From Polyangiaceae bacterium (GTDB taxonomy: Bacteria; Myxococcota_A; Polyangia; Polyangiales; Polyangiaceae), in contig CANJMI010000002.1 of the NCBI GenBank assembly GCA_947475525.1, forward strand, positions 248,001 to 312,000: a DNA stretch of 64,000 nucleotides. Reading direction: 5' to 3'. The position numbers and the translations under genes are program-made. Shown one piece after another: positions 17,039-24,726 of the stretch (positions within the stretch are counted from its first letter, which is position 1; every line of letters starts with the position of its first letter). Under the pieces are notes generated by a model that was not told the origin of the DNA, made no database searches, and was given only the letters and a program-made list of their open reading frames with translations.

Positions 17039-17818
17039 ATGGATCTTGGTCTTGTTTTCGGGCTGCTGTTCGGCATCGGTGCCGTGCTCCTTGGTAACAA
17101 CCTGGAGCACGGCCTCGTGTCCGACCTTGTCGGTGGTCCCGCCGCGATCATCGTGATCGGCGGCACCATCGGCGCGGTTTTCGTTCAGTTTCCACCTGAC
17201 GTGCTCAAGGGCATGGGGACGTGGATGGGAAGGCTCCTCAAGAACCCGCACGTGGACCACGGCAAGCTCATCGATGAGATCGTGGATCTCGCGACGCGCG
17301 CCCGCCGCGAAGGCATCCTCGGCCTGGAAAAGCTCGCCCCGAACGTGTCTCACCCGTTCCTCTCTCGCGCGCTCATGATGGCGATCGACGGCGCTGACTC
17401 GAACACCATTCGCGACACGATGGAAATCTCGATGCACCAGGAGGAGGAGACAGCCGAGAACGTAGCCAAAGCCTTCGAGGCCGCGGGCGGCTACGCCCCG
17501 ACCGTAGGCATCATTGGCGCGGTGCTCGGGCTCATCGGCGTGATGAAGAACCTCTCCGACATCGAGGCGGTGGGGGCCGGGATCGCGACTGCGTTTATCG
17601 CGACGATTTACGGCGTTGCGTTCGCGAACATGATCATGATGCCCTTAGGTGGCCGCGTGAAGCTCCGCGCGAAGGAGTCGTCGCACGTGCAGGAAATGAT
17701 GCTCCAAGGCGTGCTCGCGATTCAAGAAGGCACGAACCCGAAGCTTGTGCGCGACCGGTTGAACAGTTTCTTGAAGGAGAACGAGCGCCCCAAGGCCGAC
17801 GCCGCGGAAGGCGGCTGA
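17039..17818 (+). CDS. motA: Flagellar motor stator protein MotA
   Basis: MotA forms the stator pentamer that turns the rotor through FliG. The 259-residue product has four membrane segments: VFGLLFGIGAVLLG, PAAIIVIGGTIGAVFV, and the pair GYAPTVGIIGAVLGLIGVM / GIATAFIATIYGVAFANMI. The cytoplasmic loop carries the charged torque region (IVDLATRARREGILGLE). It is of the shorter PomA/MotA type. MotB follows after 145 bases. Confidence 0.96.
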   Translation: MDLGLVFGLLFGIGAVLLGNNLEHGLVSDLVGGPAAIIVIGGTIGAVFVQFPPDVLKGMGTWMGRLLKNPHVDHGKLIDEIVDLATRARREGILGLEKLAPNVSHPFLSRALMMAIDGADSNTIRDTMEISMHQEEETAENVAKAFEAAGGYAPTVGIIGAVLGLIGVMKNLSDIEAVGAGIATAFIATIYGVAFANMIMMPLGGRVKLRAKESSHVQEMMLQGVLAIQEGTNPKLVRDRLNSFLKENERPKADAAEGG

Positions 17819-17963
17819 CCGAGCCGCTTTCGACCCCTGACAGAGGGCGTTTTCTCGCGATTTTCTCAAGATTTGCGTGAGTCTGCCGTTGTTCTGCAGG
17901 GGGTTTCTATGTTTGATTCCCTAGAGGCTCTCTGCTCGCTGAGCCGCGCGGACGCTCCCGTTC

Positions 17964-19184
17964 ATGGCGAAGAAACACAAGCATCCCGATCACGTCAACC
18001 ACGAGCGCTGGTTGGTGAGCTACGCGGACTTCATCACGCTGCTCTTCGCGTTCTTCGTCGTCATGTTCTCGACGTCGCAGAGCGACTCGAACAAAGTCGG
18101 CCGTTACGCGGAGTCGTTCGTCGAGGCGATGGGCGTTCACGTCTTGCAGGGCTCCATGGGTGTCTTCGACGGCACGAACTCCCCGTTTTCGATGATGCAG
18201 AAATCGGGCGTTAAGCACATCAGCAATCAGAAGACGAAGCTCGGCGAGATCGAAATCCAGATGCAGGCGCTCAAGTCGATCATCGACTCGGCGCCGGACG
18301 GAGCGAGCGCCGAGGCTGCCATGGCCGCGTTTGCCGCAGGCGCCAAAGACGCGAAGCTCAGCATCGCCATCGGCAACGGTAAGGCCGACCAAGAAGGCGC
18401 AGGTAAAGGCAAGCCCAAGGGCGGCGGGGGTGAAGGCGAAGGGGAAAAAAATCGCGGCCGCGGTGGTGAGAAAGACGGCGAAGCGGGCGGCGGCGGACAC
18501 GCGGACGCCGAGGAAGCCAGCGCCGGTAAGCAGCAGTCGGGCAACCGCGAATCGGGTGACGATGGACCGGGCGACGGCAACGGTGGCGACGGCGACAAAG
18601 GGACGAAGACGGGGGCCGAGAAGCCCGACAGCGCCCCAGTGGGTTTCCGGATCTTGCGGCGACGCAGCGAGCTTGTTTTGCGGCTCGACATCGACATCTT
18701 GTTTCGCAGCGGCGCCGACGAAATCGACCCGCGCGCGCTTCCTCTCCTCGAGGCGTTGGGCCGGGAACTGAAGGAAAAACCAGTGCTCGTGAAGGTTGAG
18801 GGGCACGCGGATAACCGACCGATCCACACGACGCGCTTCCCTTCGAACTGGCACTTGTCGAGCGCCCGCGCGACCGCGGTCGTGCTCATGCTGATGGGCA
18901 AGGCGGGGGTTGCGCCGGAGCGCCTCGCGGCTTCCGGTCTTGGGGAGCACCAGCCTCTGGCCACGAACGACACCGAGGCCGGTCGCGCGAAAAATCGCCG
19001 CGTCGACATCGTGATTGGTCTGGACCCGGTCTACGAGGACAGCGAGGCCGCCGAAGAAGCCGCCAAGGGCACCGCGAAAACTGCGGAAGAGGCGGCGCGT
19101 CAGGCCGGGGCGAAGCGCGCGGACGAGAAAGCCGACGAGCAAGCGGGCACGAAACCTGCAAAGGCTGAGGCGTCTCGCCACTGA
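17964..19184 (+). CDS. motB: Flagellar motor stator protein MotB with long Gly-rich linker
   Basis: MotB anchors the stator to peptidoglycan and supplies the ion-binding aspartate. The N-terminus has WLVSYADFITLLFAFFVVMF, with the conserved Asp at residue 22. The OmpA-type peptidoglycan domain lies at about 235-355 (KVEGHADNRPIHTTRFPSNWHLSSARA, ending AKNRRVDIVI). Between them (about 138-222) is a Gly/Asp/Lys/Glu-rich disordered stretch, and a 45-residue Ala/Glu/Lys tail follows the OmpA domain. Both make the protein much longer (406 residues) than E. coli MotB (308). The preceding 145-base gap shows only a weak CCCT/AGGG hairpin near 17835-17847. Confidence 0.95.
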   Translation: MAKKHKHPDHVNHERWLVSYADFITLLFAFFVVMFSTSQSDSNKVGRYAESFVEAMGVHVLQGSMGVFDGTNSPFSMMQKSGVKHISNQKTKLGEIEIQMQALKSIIDSAPDGASAEAAMAAFAAGAKDAKLSIAIGNGKADQEGAGKGKPKGGGGEGEGEKNRGRGGEKDGEAGGGGHADAEEASAGKQQSGNRESGDDGPGDGNGGDGDKGTKTGAEKPDSAPVGFRILRRRSELVLRLDIDILFRSGADEIDPRALPLLEALGRELKEKPVLVKVEGHADNRPIHTTRFPSNWHLSSARATAVVLMLMGKAGVAPERLAASGLGEHQPLATNDTEAGRAKNRRVDIVIGLDPVYEDSEAAEEAAKGTAKTAEEAARQAGAKRADEKADEQAGTKPAKAEASRH

Positions 19185-19257
19185 CGGCGCTCTGCTCGTT
19201 GGCTGGCGGGCTGCCTCGTTGGCTCCTTGGCGGACGCCCGAGCGTTGCCCCCTCCCC

Positions 19258-19764
19258 ATGCATCGATTTGCAAGTTGCCTCGCGGTGATCGCATTCGCGG
19301 CCTTCACGGCTCCCGCGGAGGCCCAGCAACTCCACGCGGCCGGTGCGGCGGACGTCATCTTCGGCATTGAAGGTGGCGGTAGCGGCTACGCCTCCGGCAT
19401 TCGGCGCACGCGCACGATGTTGCGGCTCGGCGCCGAGGGCTACATCGACGAGTCGCCGCGCCATTGGCTCGGGATAGGTGCGCTCGTCGAGCTCGAGCCG
19501 CGCGCGGCTTTCGGTGCGGACTTGCGCTATTTGTTGCGAGTTCGCGAGAGCATGGTGCTGCACGCCGGCGTCACCACCATCCTCGCGCCCAACTACATGA
19601 TCGGTGGAACGTTCGGCTACGCGTACCGGCGGGAACTCTCCAAAGATCTCGAACTCAACGTGAATCCCCTGGTGAACGTGTACTTTCTCGGTGGCGATCT
19701 CCCGACCGACACGGTGATCTGGCAAGGGATGATCTCCGTAGGAGCGCGCTTTGGCCTCTTTTAA
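19258..19764 (+). CDS. Unknown secreted protein, probable small outer-membrane beta-barrel
   Basis: The 168-residue product has a clear signal peptide (MHRFASCLAVIAFAAFTAPAEAQ) and a remainder of alternating polar/hydrophobic strands rich in Gly and aromatics (TMLRLGAEGYI, HWLGIGALVELEPRAAFGADLRYLLRV, MIGGTFGYAYRREL), ending [10 protein letters not shown]. The pattern and terminal Phe fit a small outer-membrane beta-barrel. No family is recognised. It lies between motB and flgG and overlaps the next gene by 14 bases, so it may be a flagellar accessory; that is inference from position. Confidence 0.6.
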   Translation: MHRFASCLAVIAFAAFTAPAEAQQLHAAGAADVIFGIEGGGSGYASGIRRTRTMLRLGAEGYIDESPRHWLGIGALVELEPRAAFGADLRYLLRVRESMVLHAGVTTILAPNYMIGGTFGYAYRRELSKDLELNVNPLVNVYFLGGDLPTDTVIWQGMISVGARFGLF

Positions 19765-20218
19765 CGAGTTCGTCTCACGGCTTACGCCCTCGCGGTCGCA
19801 GGCCTATGTTGCGGTGTTCGCCGCCATCGTCGTCGCTGGCTCGGCGACCGCGCTCGTCGCGCCGAGTTGCGTGCCGGCCGATGCGTGCCTCCGCCTCTCG
19901 GATTGCCGGAGTGGCTTCACCTGTGTCGATGGGCGGTGCGAGCTCGAGGGCAGCGGGGGTGCCGGCGGTGTTGGCGGTGCCGGCGGTGCCGGTGGTGCCG
20001 GTGGTGTTGGCGGTGCCGGCGGTGCCGGTGGTGCCGGTGGTGCCGGTGGTGTTGGCGGCGCAGGCGGTGCCGGTGGTGCCGGTGGTGCCGGTGGTGCCGG
20101 TGGTGCCGGTGGTGCCGGTGGTGTTGGCGGCGCGGGTGGTGCCGGTGGCGCGGGTGGTGCCGGTGGCGCAACGGGCGTCGGTGGTGCGGGTGGTCTCGGC
20201 GGCGCGGGCGGCGCGTAA
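19751..20218 (+). CDS. Unknown exported Gly-Gly-Ala repeat protein
   Basis: A TTG at 19751 preceded six bases upstream by TAGGAG gives 155 residues. It has a hydrophobic export or anchor segment ([19 protein letters not shown], about 19-37), then a short Cys-rich motif ([19 protein letters not shown], ending VDGRCE), followed by about 88 residues made only of GGAGG-like repeats with occasional Val, Thr or Leu. Such Cys-motif plus Gly-rich architecture recurs in myxobacterial surface proteins, but the function is unknown. The reading frame is continuous despite the repeats, and the 14-base overlap with the upstream gene supports a real gene. Confidence 0.6.
   Translation: MASFNEFVSRLTPSRSQAYVAVFAAIVVAGSATALVAPSCVPADACLRLSDCRSGFTCVDGRCELEGSGGAGGVGGAGGAGGAGGVGGAGGAGGAGGAGGVGGAGGAGGAGGAGGAGGAGGAGGVGGAGGAGGAGGAGGATGVGGAGGLGGAGGA
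19949..20215. repeat. GGTGCCGGT-type 9-bp repeat array
   Basis: About 267 bases consist of 9-bp units of the form GGTGCCGGT/GGTGTTGGC/GGCGCGGGT, all coding Gly-Ala-Gly or Gly-Val-Gly in the plus frame. The opposite strand reads as Pro-rich in several frames, but these are shadows. Such arrays are prone to slippage and assembly error, so the true copy number may differ from this sequence. Confidence 0.9.
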
Positions 20219-20262
20219 GTGTCGTCAGCCGGATGACGGCGGACCTGCCAACCTGACGACAC
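20219..20262 (+). terminator. Hairpin directly after the Gly-rich gene
   Basis: GTGTCGTCAG (20219-20228) begins at the base after the TAA stop and is the exact reverse complement of CTGACGACAC (20253-20262), with a 24-base loop. No T-run follows, so it may be a Rho-independent terminator of poor quality, an mRNA-stabilising structure, or an operator. It separates the motB-side genes from the flgG unit. Confidence 0.4.
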
Positions 20263-20410
20263 CGTTGCCGCCATTCAATGCGGCCCGACGCTGCGGCGTG
20301 CGTCCTTCGAGGCACCGCGCGGGTAGGTCGCTTCCGCACGCGGGCTTCAGCCACCCGTAAACCGTCGAGAATACGCGGTAAAACGCGTTCGTTACGTTCC
20401 AGCACTGCGC

Positions 20411-20426
20411 TGGCTCGGATGTTGCG
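20411..20426 (+). promoter_or_regulatory. Sigma-54-type promoter of flgG
   Basis: TGGCTCGGATGTTGCG matches the -24/-12 consensus with TGGC, CG and TTGC in place and correct GG-N10-GC spacing. The predicted start (about 20437) is five bases before the flgG ATG at 20442, so the mRNA would be almost leaderless. The rest of the 223-base gap (20219-20441) contains the hairpin above and nothing else recognised. Confidence 0.5.
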
Positions 20427-20441
20427 AGAGCATTCGAAACC

Positions 20442-21224
20442 ATGTTCCGATCTCTTTATGTCGCCGCTACCGGCATGGTCGCTCAAGAGACCCGGCTGGA
20501 CGCTATTTCCAACAACCTCGCGAACGCGAACACCGCTGGCTTCAAGCGCCAGGATGCCGAGTTCGAGGACCTCATCTACCAGCAGGTGCGGACGCCCGGA
20601 CGCCTCGCGGACGGTGGCATGGGGCCGACCGGTGTGCAGATCGGCCTTGGTAGCCGCGTCGTCGCGACCCCCCGTTACTTTTCGCAAGGGACGATCGAGC
20701 AGACCGGCAACCCGCTCGACGTCGCCATCGAGGGCAAAGGCTTCATGTCGGTGACAAAGCCGGACGGCTCGGTTGCGTACACCCGAGCTGGCCAGATGAA
20801 GCTCGATTCTCAGGGGCGGCTCACGAACACGAGCGGCATGCCGATCGAGCCACCTATCAACGTGCCGCTCGACGCGACCGACATCATCATCGGTGCCGAC
20901 GGCAAGATCAGCGTGACTCAACAGGGACAGCCCGCCCCCGTCGAGCTTGGGCAGCTCCAGCTTGTGATGTTTGCGAACCCGAACGGTCTCAAGCCGGTCG
21001 GCCACAACATGTACGAATCCACCGCATCGAGCGGCGACCCGCAGACGGGCCTCCCGGCGACGGATGGGCGCGGCTCGATTCTCCAGAACGCGATCGAGGG
21101 CTCGAACGTCGAGGTCGTCACCGAGATGATCGACATGATTCGCGTCCAGCGAGCCTACGAGATGAACTCGAAGGTCATCACGACCGCAGACGAAATGCTG
21201 AGGAAGGCCTCGAGCCTCAAGTGA
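20442..21224 (+). CDS. flgG: Distal rod protein FlgG
   Basis: FlgG forms the distal rod. The 260-residue product begins MFRSLYVAATGM, the FlgG signature, followed by DAISNNLANANTAGFKRQ, the central DVAIEGKGFMSV block, and the C-terminal motif AIEGSNVEVVTEMIDMIRVQRAYEMNSKVI. Length is typical. It heads a plus-strand unit with flgA, flgH, flgI and flgJ. No separate flgF (proximal rod cap) is present beside it, although flgF normally adjoins flgG. Confidence 0.97.
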   Translation: MFRSLYVAATGMVAQETRLDAISNNLANANTAGFKRQDAEFEDLIYQQVRTPGRLADGGMGPTGVQIGLGSRVVATPRYFSQGTIEQTGNPLDVAIEGKGFMSVTKPDGSVAYTRAGQMKLDSQGRLTNTSGMPIEPPINVPLDATDIIIGADGKISVTQQGQPAPVELGQLQLVMFANPNGLKPVGHNMYESTASSGDPQTGLPATDGRGSILQNAIEGSNVEVVTEMIDMIRVQRAYEMNSKVITTADEMLRKASSLK

Positions 21225-21226
21225 TC

Positions 21227-21988
21227 ATGCGAGCCCGCTTCCTTCCCCTCGTCCTCGCGCTCGCGTGGGCACCGTCCGAGCTCGCCGCGCGCGAACGCCC
21301 GAACGATGCCGTCCGGCGCGTCGAGGTTGCGACCTCTCGTCTCAAGCTCGGAGATATCGTCGCCGGCACAGGTGAGCTCAGCGAGACCGACCTCGGTCCC
21401 GCACCCGCCCCGGGCGTCGTGCGCCTTGTCACGCGAGAGGAGCTCACGGCGCTCCTGGAGAGCCAGTCGATCCAAGGCGTCGAGGGGCTCCCCGAGGCCG
21501 TCCGCGTGAGCCGCAAGCTCGAAGGGCTCACGGCCGACCGGTTGCGCGCGCTCGCGACCGAGGCCATCGAGGCGACGGGTCTGCGTCGCGGAATTCGGCT
21601 TAAATCGCTGCAATTACCGCCAGGAGTGAAGGTCGTGAGCGGTTGGGAAACCGTCACGGCGAGCGTGCCGAAGCCGCCACGTCGTCCCGGGGAATGGCCG
21701 GCCACGGTGGTGCTTGTCTTCGAGGCCGACGGCATGCGCGTCGCGCGGGTTGCGGTCCCCGCGGTATTCGAGATCTCCCAGAGCGGAGCGATGCCCGATC
21801 TCAGCAAAGGAGAGGTTGTGATGCTGATCGTGAAGAGCGGACTCGTCGAGGTCTCCACGCGGGCGACAGCCGGCGACAACGCGGATGTGGGCGATACCTT
21901 TCCGGTGACGTTGCGTCCGAGCGGCAAGCTCGTTCGGGCTCGTCTCGTTGCGCGCGACCGCGCCGTTCTGGAGGGCTCGTCGCCATGA
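21227..21988 (+). CDS. flgA: P-ring assembly chaperone FlgA
   Basis: FlgA is a periplasmic chaperone for P-ring (FlgI) polymerisation. The 253-residue product has a signal peptide (ARFLPLVLALAWAPSELAA) and a C-terminal SAF-type domain with PDLSKGEVVMLIVKSGLVEVSTRATAGDNADVGD, the usual FlgA C-terminus. The ATG at 21227 is preferred; a GTG at 21221 overlapping the flgG stop would add two residues. It overlaps flgH by four bases. Confidence 0.9.
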   Translation: MRARFLPLVLALAWAPSELAARERPNDAVRRVEVATSRLKLGDIVAGTGELSETDLGPAPAPGVVRLVTREELTALLESQSIQGVEGLPEAVRVSRKLEGLTADRLRALATEAIEATGLRRGIRLKSLQLPPGVKVVSGWETVTASVPKPPRRPGEWPATVVLVFEADGMRVARVAVPAVFEISQSGAMPDLSKGEVVMLIVKSGLVEVSTRATAGDNADVGDTFPVTLRPSGKLVRARLVARDRAVLEGSSP

Positions 21989-22680
21989 GGTCGAACACCC
22001 TGGCGCTTGCACTTCTACTCGCCGTCGGTGGCTGTGGCCCTCGCCATATTCAGCCATTTAACCCGCGCGAGCGTAATTACGTCGGCGGCAAGTACGCCCA
22101 GGTTGACCCTTCGAAGCGCCCCTCCGAGGGCTCGCTTTTCAGCGACGGTGTCGGCGGGTTGCTCGAAGACACGCGAGCCGTTCGCGTCGGCGACGTCGTG
22201 GTGATTCGGCTGACCGAAGACGCCGACGCATCGGGCGAATCGAGCACGGACTTGCAGCGTAAAAACAAACTCAACTTGGGTGTCGATGCGGCCCTCGGAC
22301 TTGTGCCCGCGATCACCGCAGCCCACCCGAACATCGATCCGAAGCAGCTCTTGTCGTTCCTCTCGGAGAGCGACTTCAGCGGCCAAGGCGACACGAAACG
22401 TCGTGGTCAGCTCTCCGGCAGCATCGCGGTGCGCGTCGCGCGCGACATGCCCAACGGGGACCTCTACGTCGAGGGCACCAAGGTCATGCAGATCAACAAC
22501 GAAGAGTACCATCTCTACGTCTCTGGCCTCGTCCGCCCCGCCGACATCGGTCCCGACAACACCGTTGCATCGACGCGCGTAGCGGACGCGCAAATCGAGT
22601 TCACTGGTCGCGGAGATATCGCAGATCAACAGCGTAAAGGCTGGCTTTCGCGCGGTATCGACGAGGTCACTCCTTTCTGA
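21985..22680 (+). CDS. flgH: L-ring lipoprotein FlgH
   Basis: FlgH forms the outer-membrane L ring. The 231-residue product starts at an ATG overlapping the flgA stop and has a lipoprotein signal ending VGGC (lipidated Cys near residue 17). Family blocks are SLFSDGVGGLLEDTRAVRVGDVV, QLSGSIAVRVARDMPNGDLYVEG and YHLYVSGLVRPADIGPDNTVASTRVADAQIEFTGRGD, all very characteristic. P-ring gene flgI follows 20 bases later. Confidence 0.97.
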   Translation: MRSNTLALALLLAVGGCGPRHIQPFNPRERNYVGGKYAQVDPSKRPSEGSLFSDGVGGLLEDTRAVRVGDVVVIRLTEDADASGESSTDLQRKNKLNLGVDAALGLVPAITAAHPNIDPKQLLSFLSESDFSGQGDTKRRGQLSGSIAVRVARDMPNGDLYVEGTKVMQINNEEYHLYVSGLVRPADIGPDNTVASTRVADAQIEFTGRGDIADQQRKGWLSRGIDEVTPF

Positions 22681-22700
22681 TCCGAAGTCGAGTCACGACC

Positions 22701-23897
22701 ATGCATCACGCCTCCAATTCGCTCGCCGGTCGCTTTCGCGGGTTCATTGTCGTGCTCGCGAGCGCGCTCGTGCTTTTTCCGGGTGAGGCCCACGCCGAGA
22801 AGCTGCGGGACCTCGTGGCGGTGGCTGGGGCGCGCGACAACCAGCTCATCGGCTACGGCGTCGTCGCCGGTCTTGGCGGCACGGGCGACGACATCACGGC
22901 GCCGATTGCGTTGCAGTCGACGCTCGCGATGTTGCGCCGTTTGGGTGTGCAGATCGACACCAAGCAATTGCGCCTCCGAAACATCGCAGCGGTCATGGTC
23001 ACCTCGACGATCCCCGCGTTCTCGAAGCCCGGTACACGTCTCGACGTGACGGTGTCTTCGATCGGCAACGCGCGCTCCCTCGAGGGGGGTGTGCTGCTGC
23101 AGACGGTCTTGAAGGGCGCCGACCGACGCAACTACGCCGTGGCGCAGGGGAGCATGGTCGTCGGTGGTTTTGCTGCGAAGGGAAAGAGCGGAAGCTCGGT
23201 GTCCACCGGCAGCGTCACGGCGGGCCGGATCCCCGAGGGCGCGCTGGTCGAGCGCGACATCCCGGCTGTTTTCGTCAACGATGGCAAGCTCGGCCTCTCG
23301 CTGAAACGTCCTAGTTTTTCGCTCGCCTCACGCATCGCGAAGGCCGTCGATGACGTGTTCGGTGAAGGCAGCGCCATCCCGAACGATGGCGGTAGCGTCG
23401 TCGTCACGCTGCCTGCCGAGTTCGCGGGGCGCGCGGTCGACATGATAGCGCAGCTCGAAGAGATCGAAGTGAAGCCTCAGCGCGGCGCCCGCGTCGTCGT
23501 CAGCGAGCGCATGCAGACCATCGTCGCGGGTGGCGACGTTCGCCTTGCACCTGTCGCTATCGTCCACGGAAACCTCACCATCGTCGTCAAAGAGCAGCCG
23601 CTCGTCTCGCAGCCGCAGGCTCCTGCGGTGGTCGTGGCTGGCGGTGGCGCGGCTGGGATTCGCAACCCCGCGGCTCCCGTGGCGGCCGCTACAGGCGGGC
23701 GCACGGTCGTTGTGGCGGACAGCACGGTCGAGGTGCAAGAGGCCCGCAGCAACGCGACTTTCATCAGCGGCGCGGCTTCGCTCGGCGACATCGCTCAAGC
23801 GCTCGGTGCCCTCGGGCTCTCCGCGCGTGAACTTATCAGCGTGCTGCAGTCCTTGAAGGCCGCAGGCGCCCTCGAAGCGGACTTGGAGGTCGAGTGA
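22701..23897 (+). CDS. flgI: Flagellar P-ring protein FlgI
   Basis: FlgI forms the periplasmic P ring. The 398-residue product has a signal peptide (to about residue 32, GEAHA) and the FlgI opening LRDLVAVAGARDNQLIGYGVVAGLGGTGDD, then RNIAAVMVTSTIPAFSKPGTRLDVTVSSIGNARSL with GGVLLQTVLKG. Near residues 310-345 an Ala/Val/Gly/Pro-rich insertion interrupts the usual C-terminal domain, which ends ARELISVLQSLKAAGAL as expected. Confidence 0.97.
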   Translation: MHHASNSLAGRFRGFIVVLASALVLFPGEAHAEKLRDLVAVAGARDNQLIGYGVVAGLGGTGDDITAPIALQSTLAMLRRLGVQIDTKQLRLRNIAAVMVTSTIPAFSKPGTRLDVTVSSIGNARSLEGGVLLQTVLKGADRRNYAVAQGSMVVGGFAAKGKSGSSVSTGSVTAGRIPEGALVERDIPAVFVNDGKLGLSLKRPSFSLASRIAKAVDDVFGEGSAIPNDGGSVVVTLPAEFAGRAVDMIAQLEEIEVKPQRGARVVVSERMQTIVAGGDVRLAPVAIVHGNLTIVVKEQPLVSQPQAPAVVVAGGGAAGIRNPAAPVAAATGGRTVVVADSTVEVQEARSNATFISGAASLGDIAQALGALGLSARELISVLQSLKAAGALEADLEVE

Positions 23898-24262
23898 TGG
23901 AAGGTGTCAATCCAATGGCTGGGACAATCGTTTCGTTGGCGCCCCGCGAGCCGGCGCTTCCCCACCTCAGCGTCCAGCCGCCGAAACCGGGGGTCCACGG
24001 CGCAAAGGCCCTGACGGGCAGCGAGGTCGGGAAGCTCAAGGAGGCGGCTGAGCAGTTCGAAGCCATCTTCGTGCGCCAACTGCTGAAAGGCGCGAAAGTT
24101 ACGGGAAAAATGGGTGAATCCGGCTACGGCGGCATGGCGCTCGAGGCGCTCGCGAAGGGCGTCACCCAGAGCGGCGGCCTCGGACTCGCCAAGGCGATCG
24201 AGAATTCGATTCGCCACAGCCACCTTTCGTCGGTACTTCCTAAGAAGCTCCCCAGCCCGTAA
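23897..24262 (+). CDS. flgJ: Rod-binding protein FlgJ, muramidase-less form
   Basis: FlgJ caps the growing rod. This 121-residue product contains only the rod-binding domain: KLKEAAEQFEAIFVRQLLKGAKVTG, then GYGGMALEALAKGVTQSGGLGLAKAIE. The C-terminal glucosaminidase domain of enterobacterial FlgJ is absent, as in many other bacteria, so another enzyme must open the wall. The ATG at 23897 overlaps the flgI stop by one base and has GGAGG seven bases upstream; a GTG at 23894 would add one residue. Confidence 0.9.
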   Translation: MEGVNPMAGTIVSLAPREPALPHLSVQPPKPGVHGAKALTGSEVGKLKEAAEQFEAIFVRQLLKGAKVTGKMGESGYGGMALEALAKGVTQSGGLGLAKAIENSIRHSHLSSVLPKKLPSP

Positions 24263-24280
24263 CGCGGGCGTCGATTGCGG

Positions 24281-24296
24281 TGGCATAAGCCGTGCT
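24281..24296 (+). promoter_or_regulatory. Possible sigma-54-type promoter upstream of flgM
   Basis: TGGCATAAGCCGTGCT has TGGCA, correct GG-N10-GC spacing and a GTGCT -12 element like that of the flgB promoter. The predicted start near 24307 leaves about 130 bases before the flgM ATG. The 175-base flgJ-flgM gap shows no other recognised element; a small hairpin (GCCCG/CGGGC, 24255-24269) covers the flgJ stop. Confidence 0.4.
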
Positions 24297-24437
24297 CTTG
24301 AGTTCGTCTGCTAGAGAGTTGGCCAGTTTGAGCAACCATGGCATGAGTCAGTCCACAACGTTCTTCGGCCCCCCAAAGGCCGCCAACAGCTTGTCTTTCC
24401 AATCATCCCCACGCGGAAGTTGAGCTCCGAGGTCGTC

Positions 24438-24725
24438 ATGCGCATCCCAAGCTCCGTTTACAAAAGCCCTGTCAATGTCGAGGGCGCCGGTCTCGACGGC
24501 GTCGGCAAGGGCGTCGAAGGCAAGAAGGCCGAAGGCAAGATCGACGGCGGCGGCAAGCGTGACGACGCGCAGACGCGCGTTGACGTATCGAAGCAAGCCC
24601 GCCAGCTCGCGACCGACAATGCGATCGATCTTTCCAAGATCGAGCGGCTTCGCTCGGCTCTCGGTGCCGGTAACTTCCGTGTCGATGCACGCGCCATCGC
24701 TGCGCGTATCGTGACTGGAGACTGA
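24438..24725 (+). CDS. flgM: Anti-sigma-28 factor FlgM
   Basis: FlgM holds the flagellar sigma factor FliA inactive until hook completion, when it is secreted. The 95-residue product from the ATG at 24438 (MRIPSS) has a Gly/Lys-rich disordered N-terminus and the conserved C-terminal sigma-binding part: VDVSKQARQLA, then IERLRSALGAGNFRVDARAIAARIV. An ATG at 24420 would add six residues. Its presence implies a FliA-type sigma factor elsewhere in the genome. FlgN follows after one base. Confidence 0.93.
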   Translation: MRIPSSVYKSPVNVEGAGLDGVGKGVEGKKAEGKIDGGGKRDDAQTRVDVSKQARQLATDNAIDLSKIERLRSALGAGNFRVDARAIAARIVTGD

Positions 24726-24726
24726 C

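Noticed and set aside
17831-17854. CCCT/AGGG hairpin followed by TTTT after motA as a terminator
   Set aside because: The stem is only four pairs, and motB follows in the same direction; too weak to list as a feature.
19200-19215. Sigma-54-like match TGGCTGGCGGGCTGCC before the beta-barrel gene
   Set aside because: GG-N10-GC spacing fits, but the inner bases match poorly and lie in a GC-rich repeat of CTCGTTGGCT; chance is likely.
19804-20274. Pro-rich and His/Arg-rich frames opposite the Gly-rich repeat
   Set aside because: They are translations of the 9-bp repeat in other frames, with no ribosome site or export signal.
24319-24333. TGGCCAGTTTGAGC as a sigma-54 promoter for flgM
   Set aside because: The spacing between GG and GC is one base short of the required ten.
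24343-24423. A 26-codon small open frame upstream of flgM
   Set aside because: It has an ATG and stop but only a weak ribosome site and no recognisable sequence; kept only as part of a leader hypothesis.
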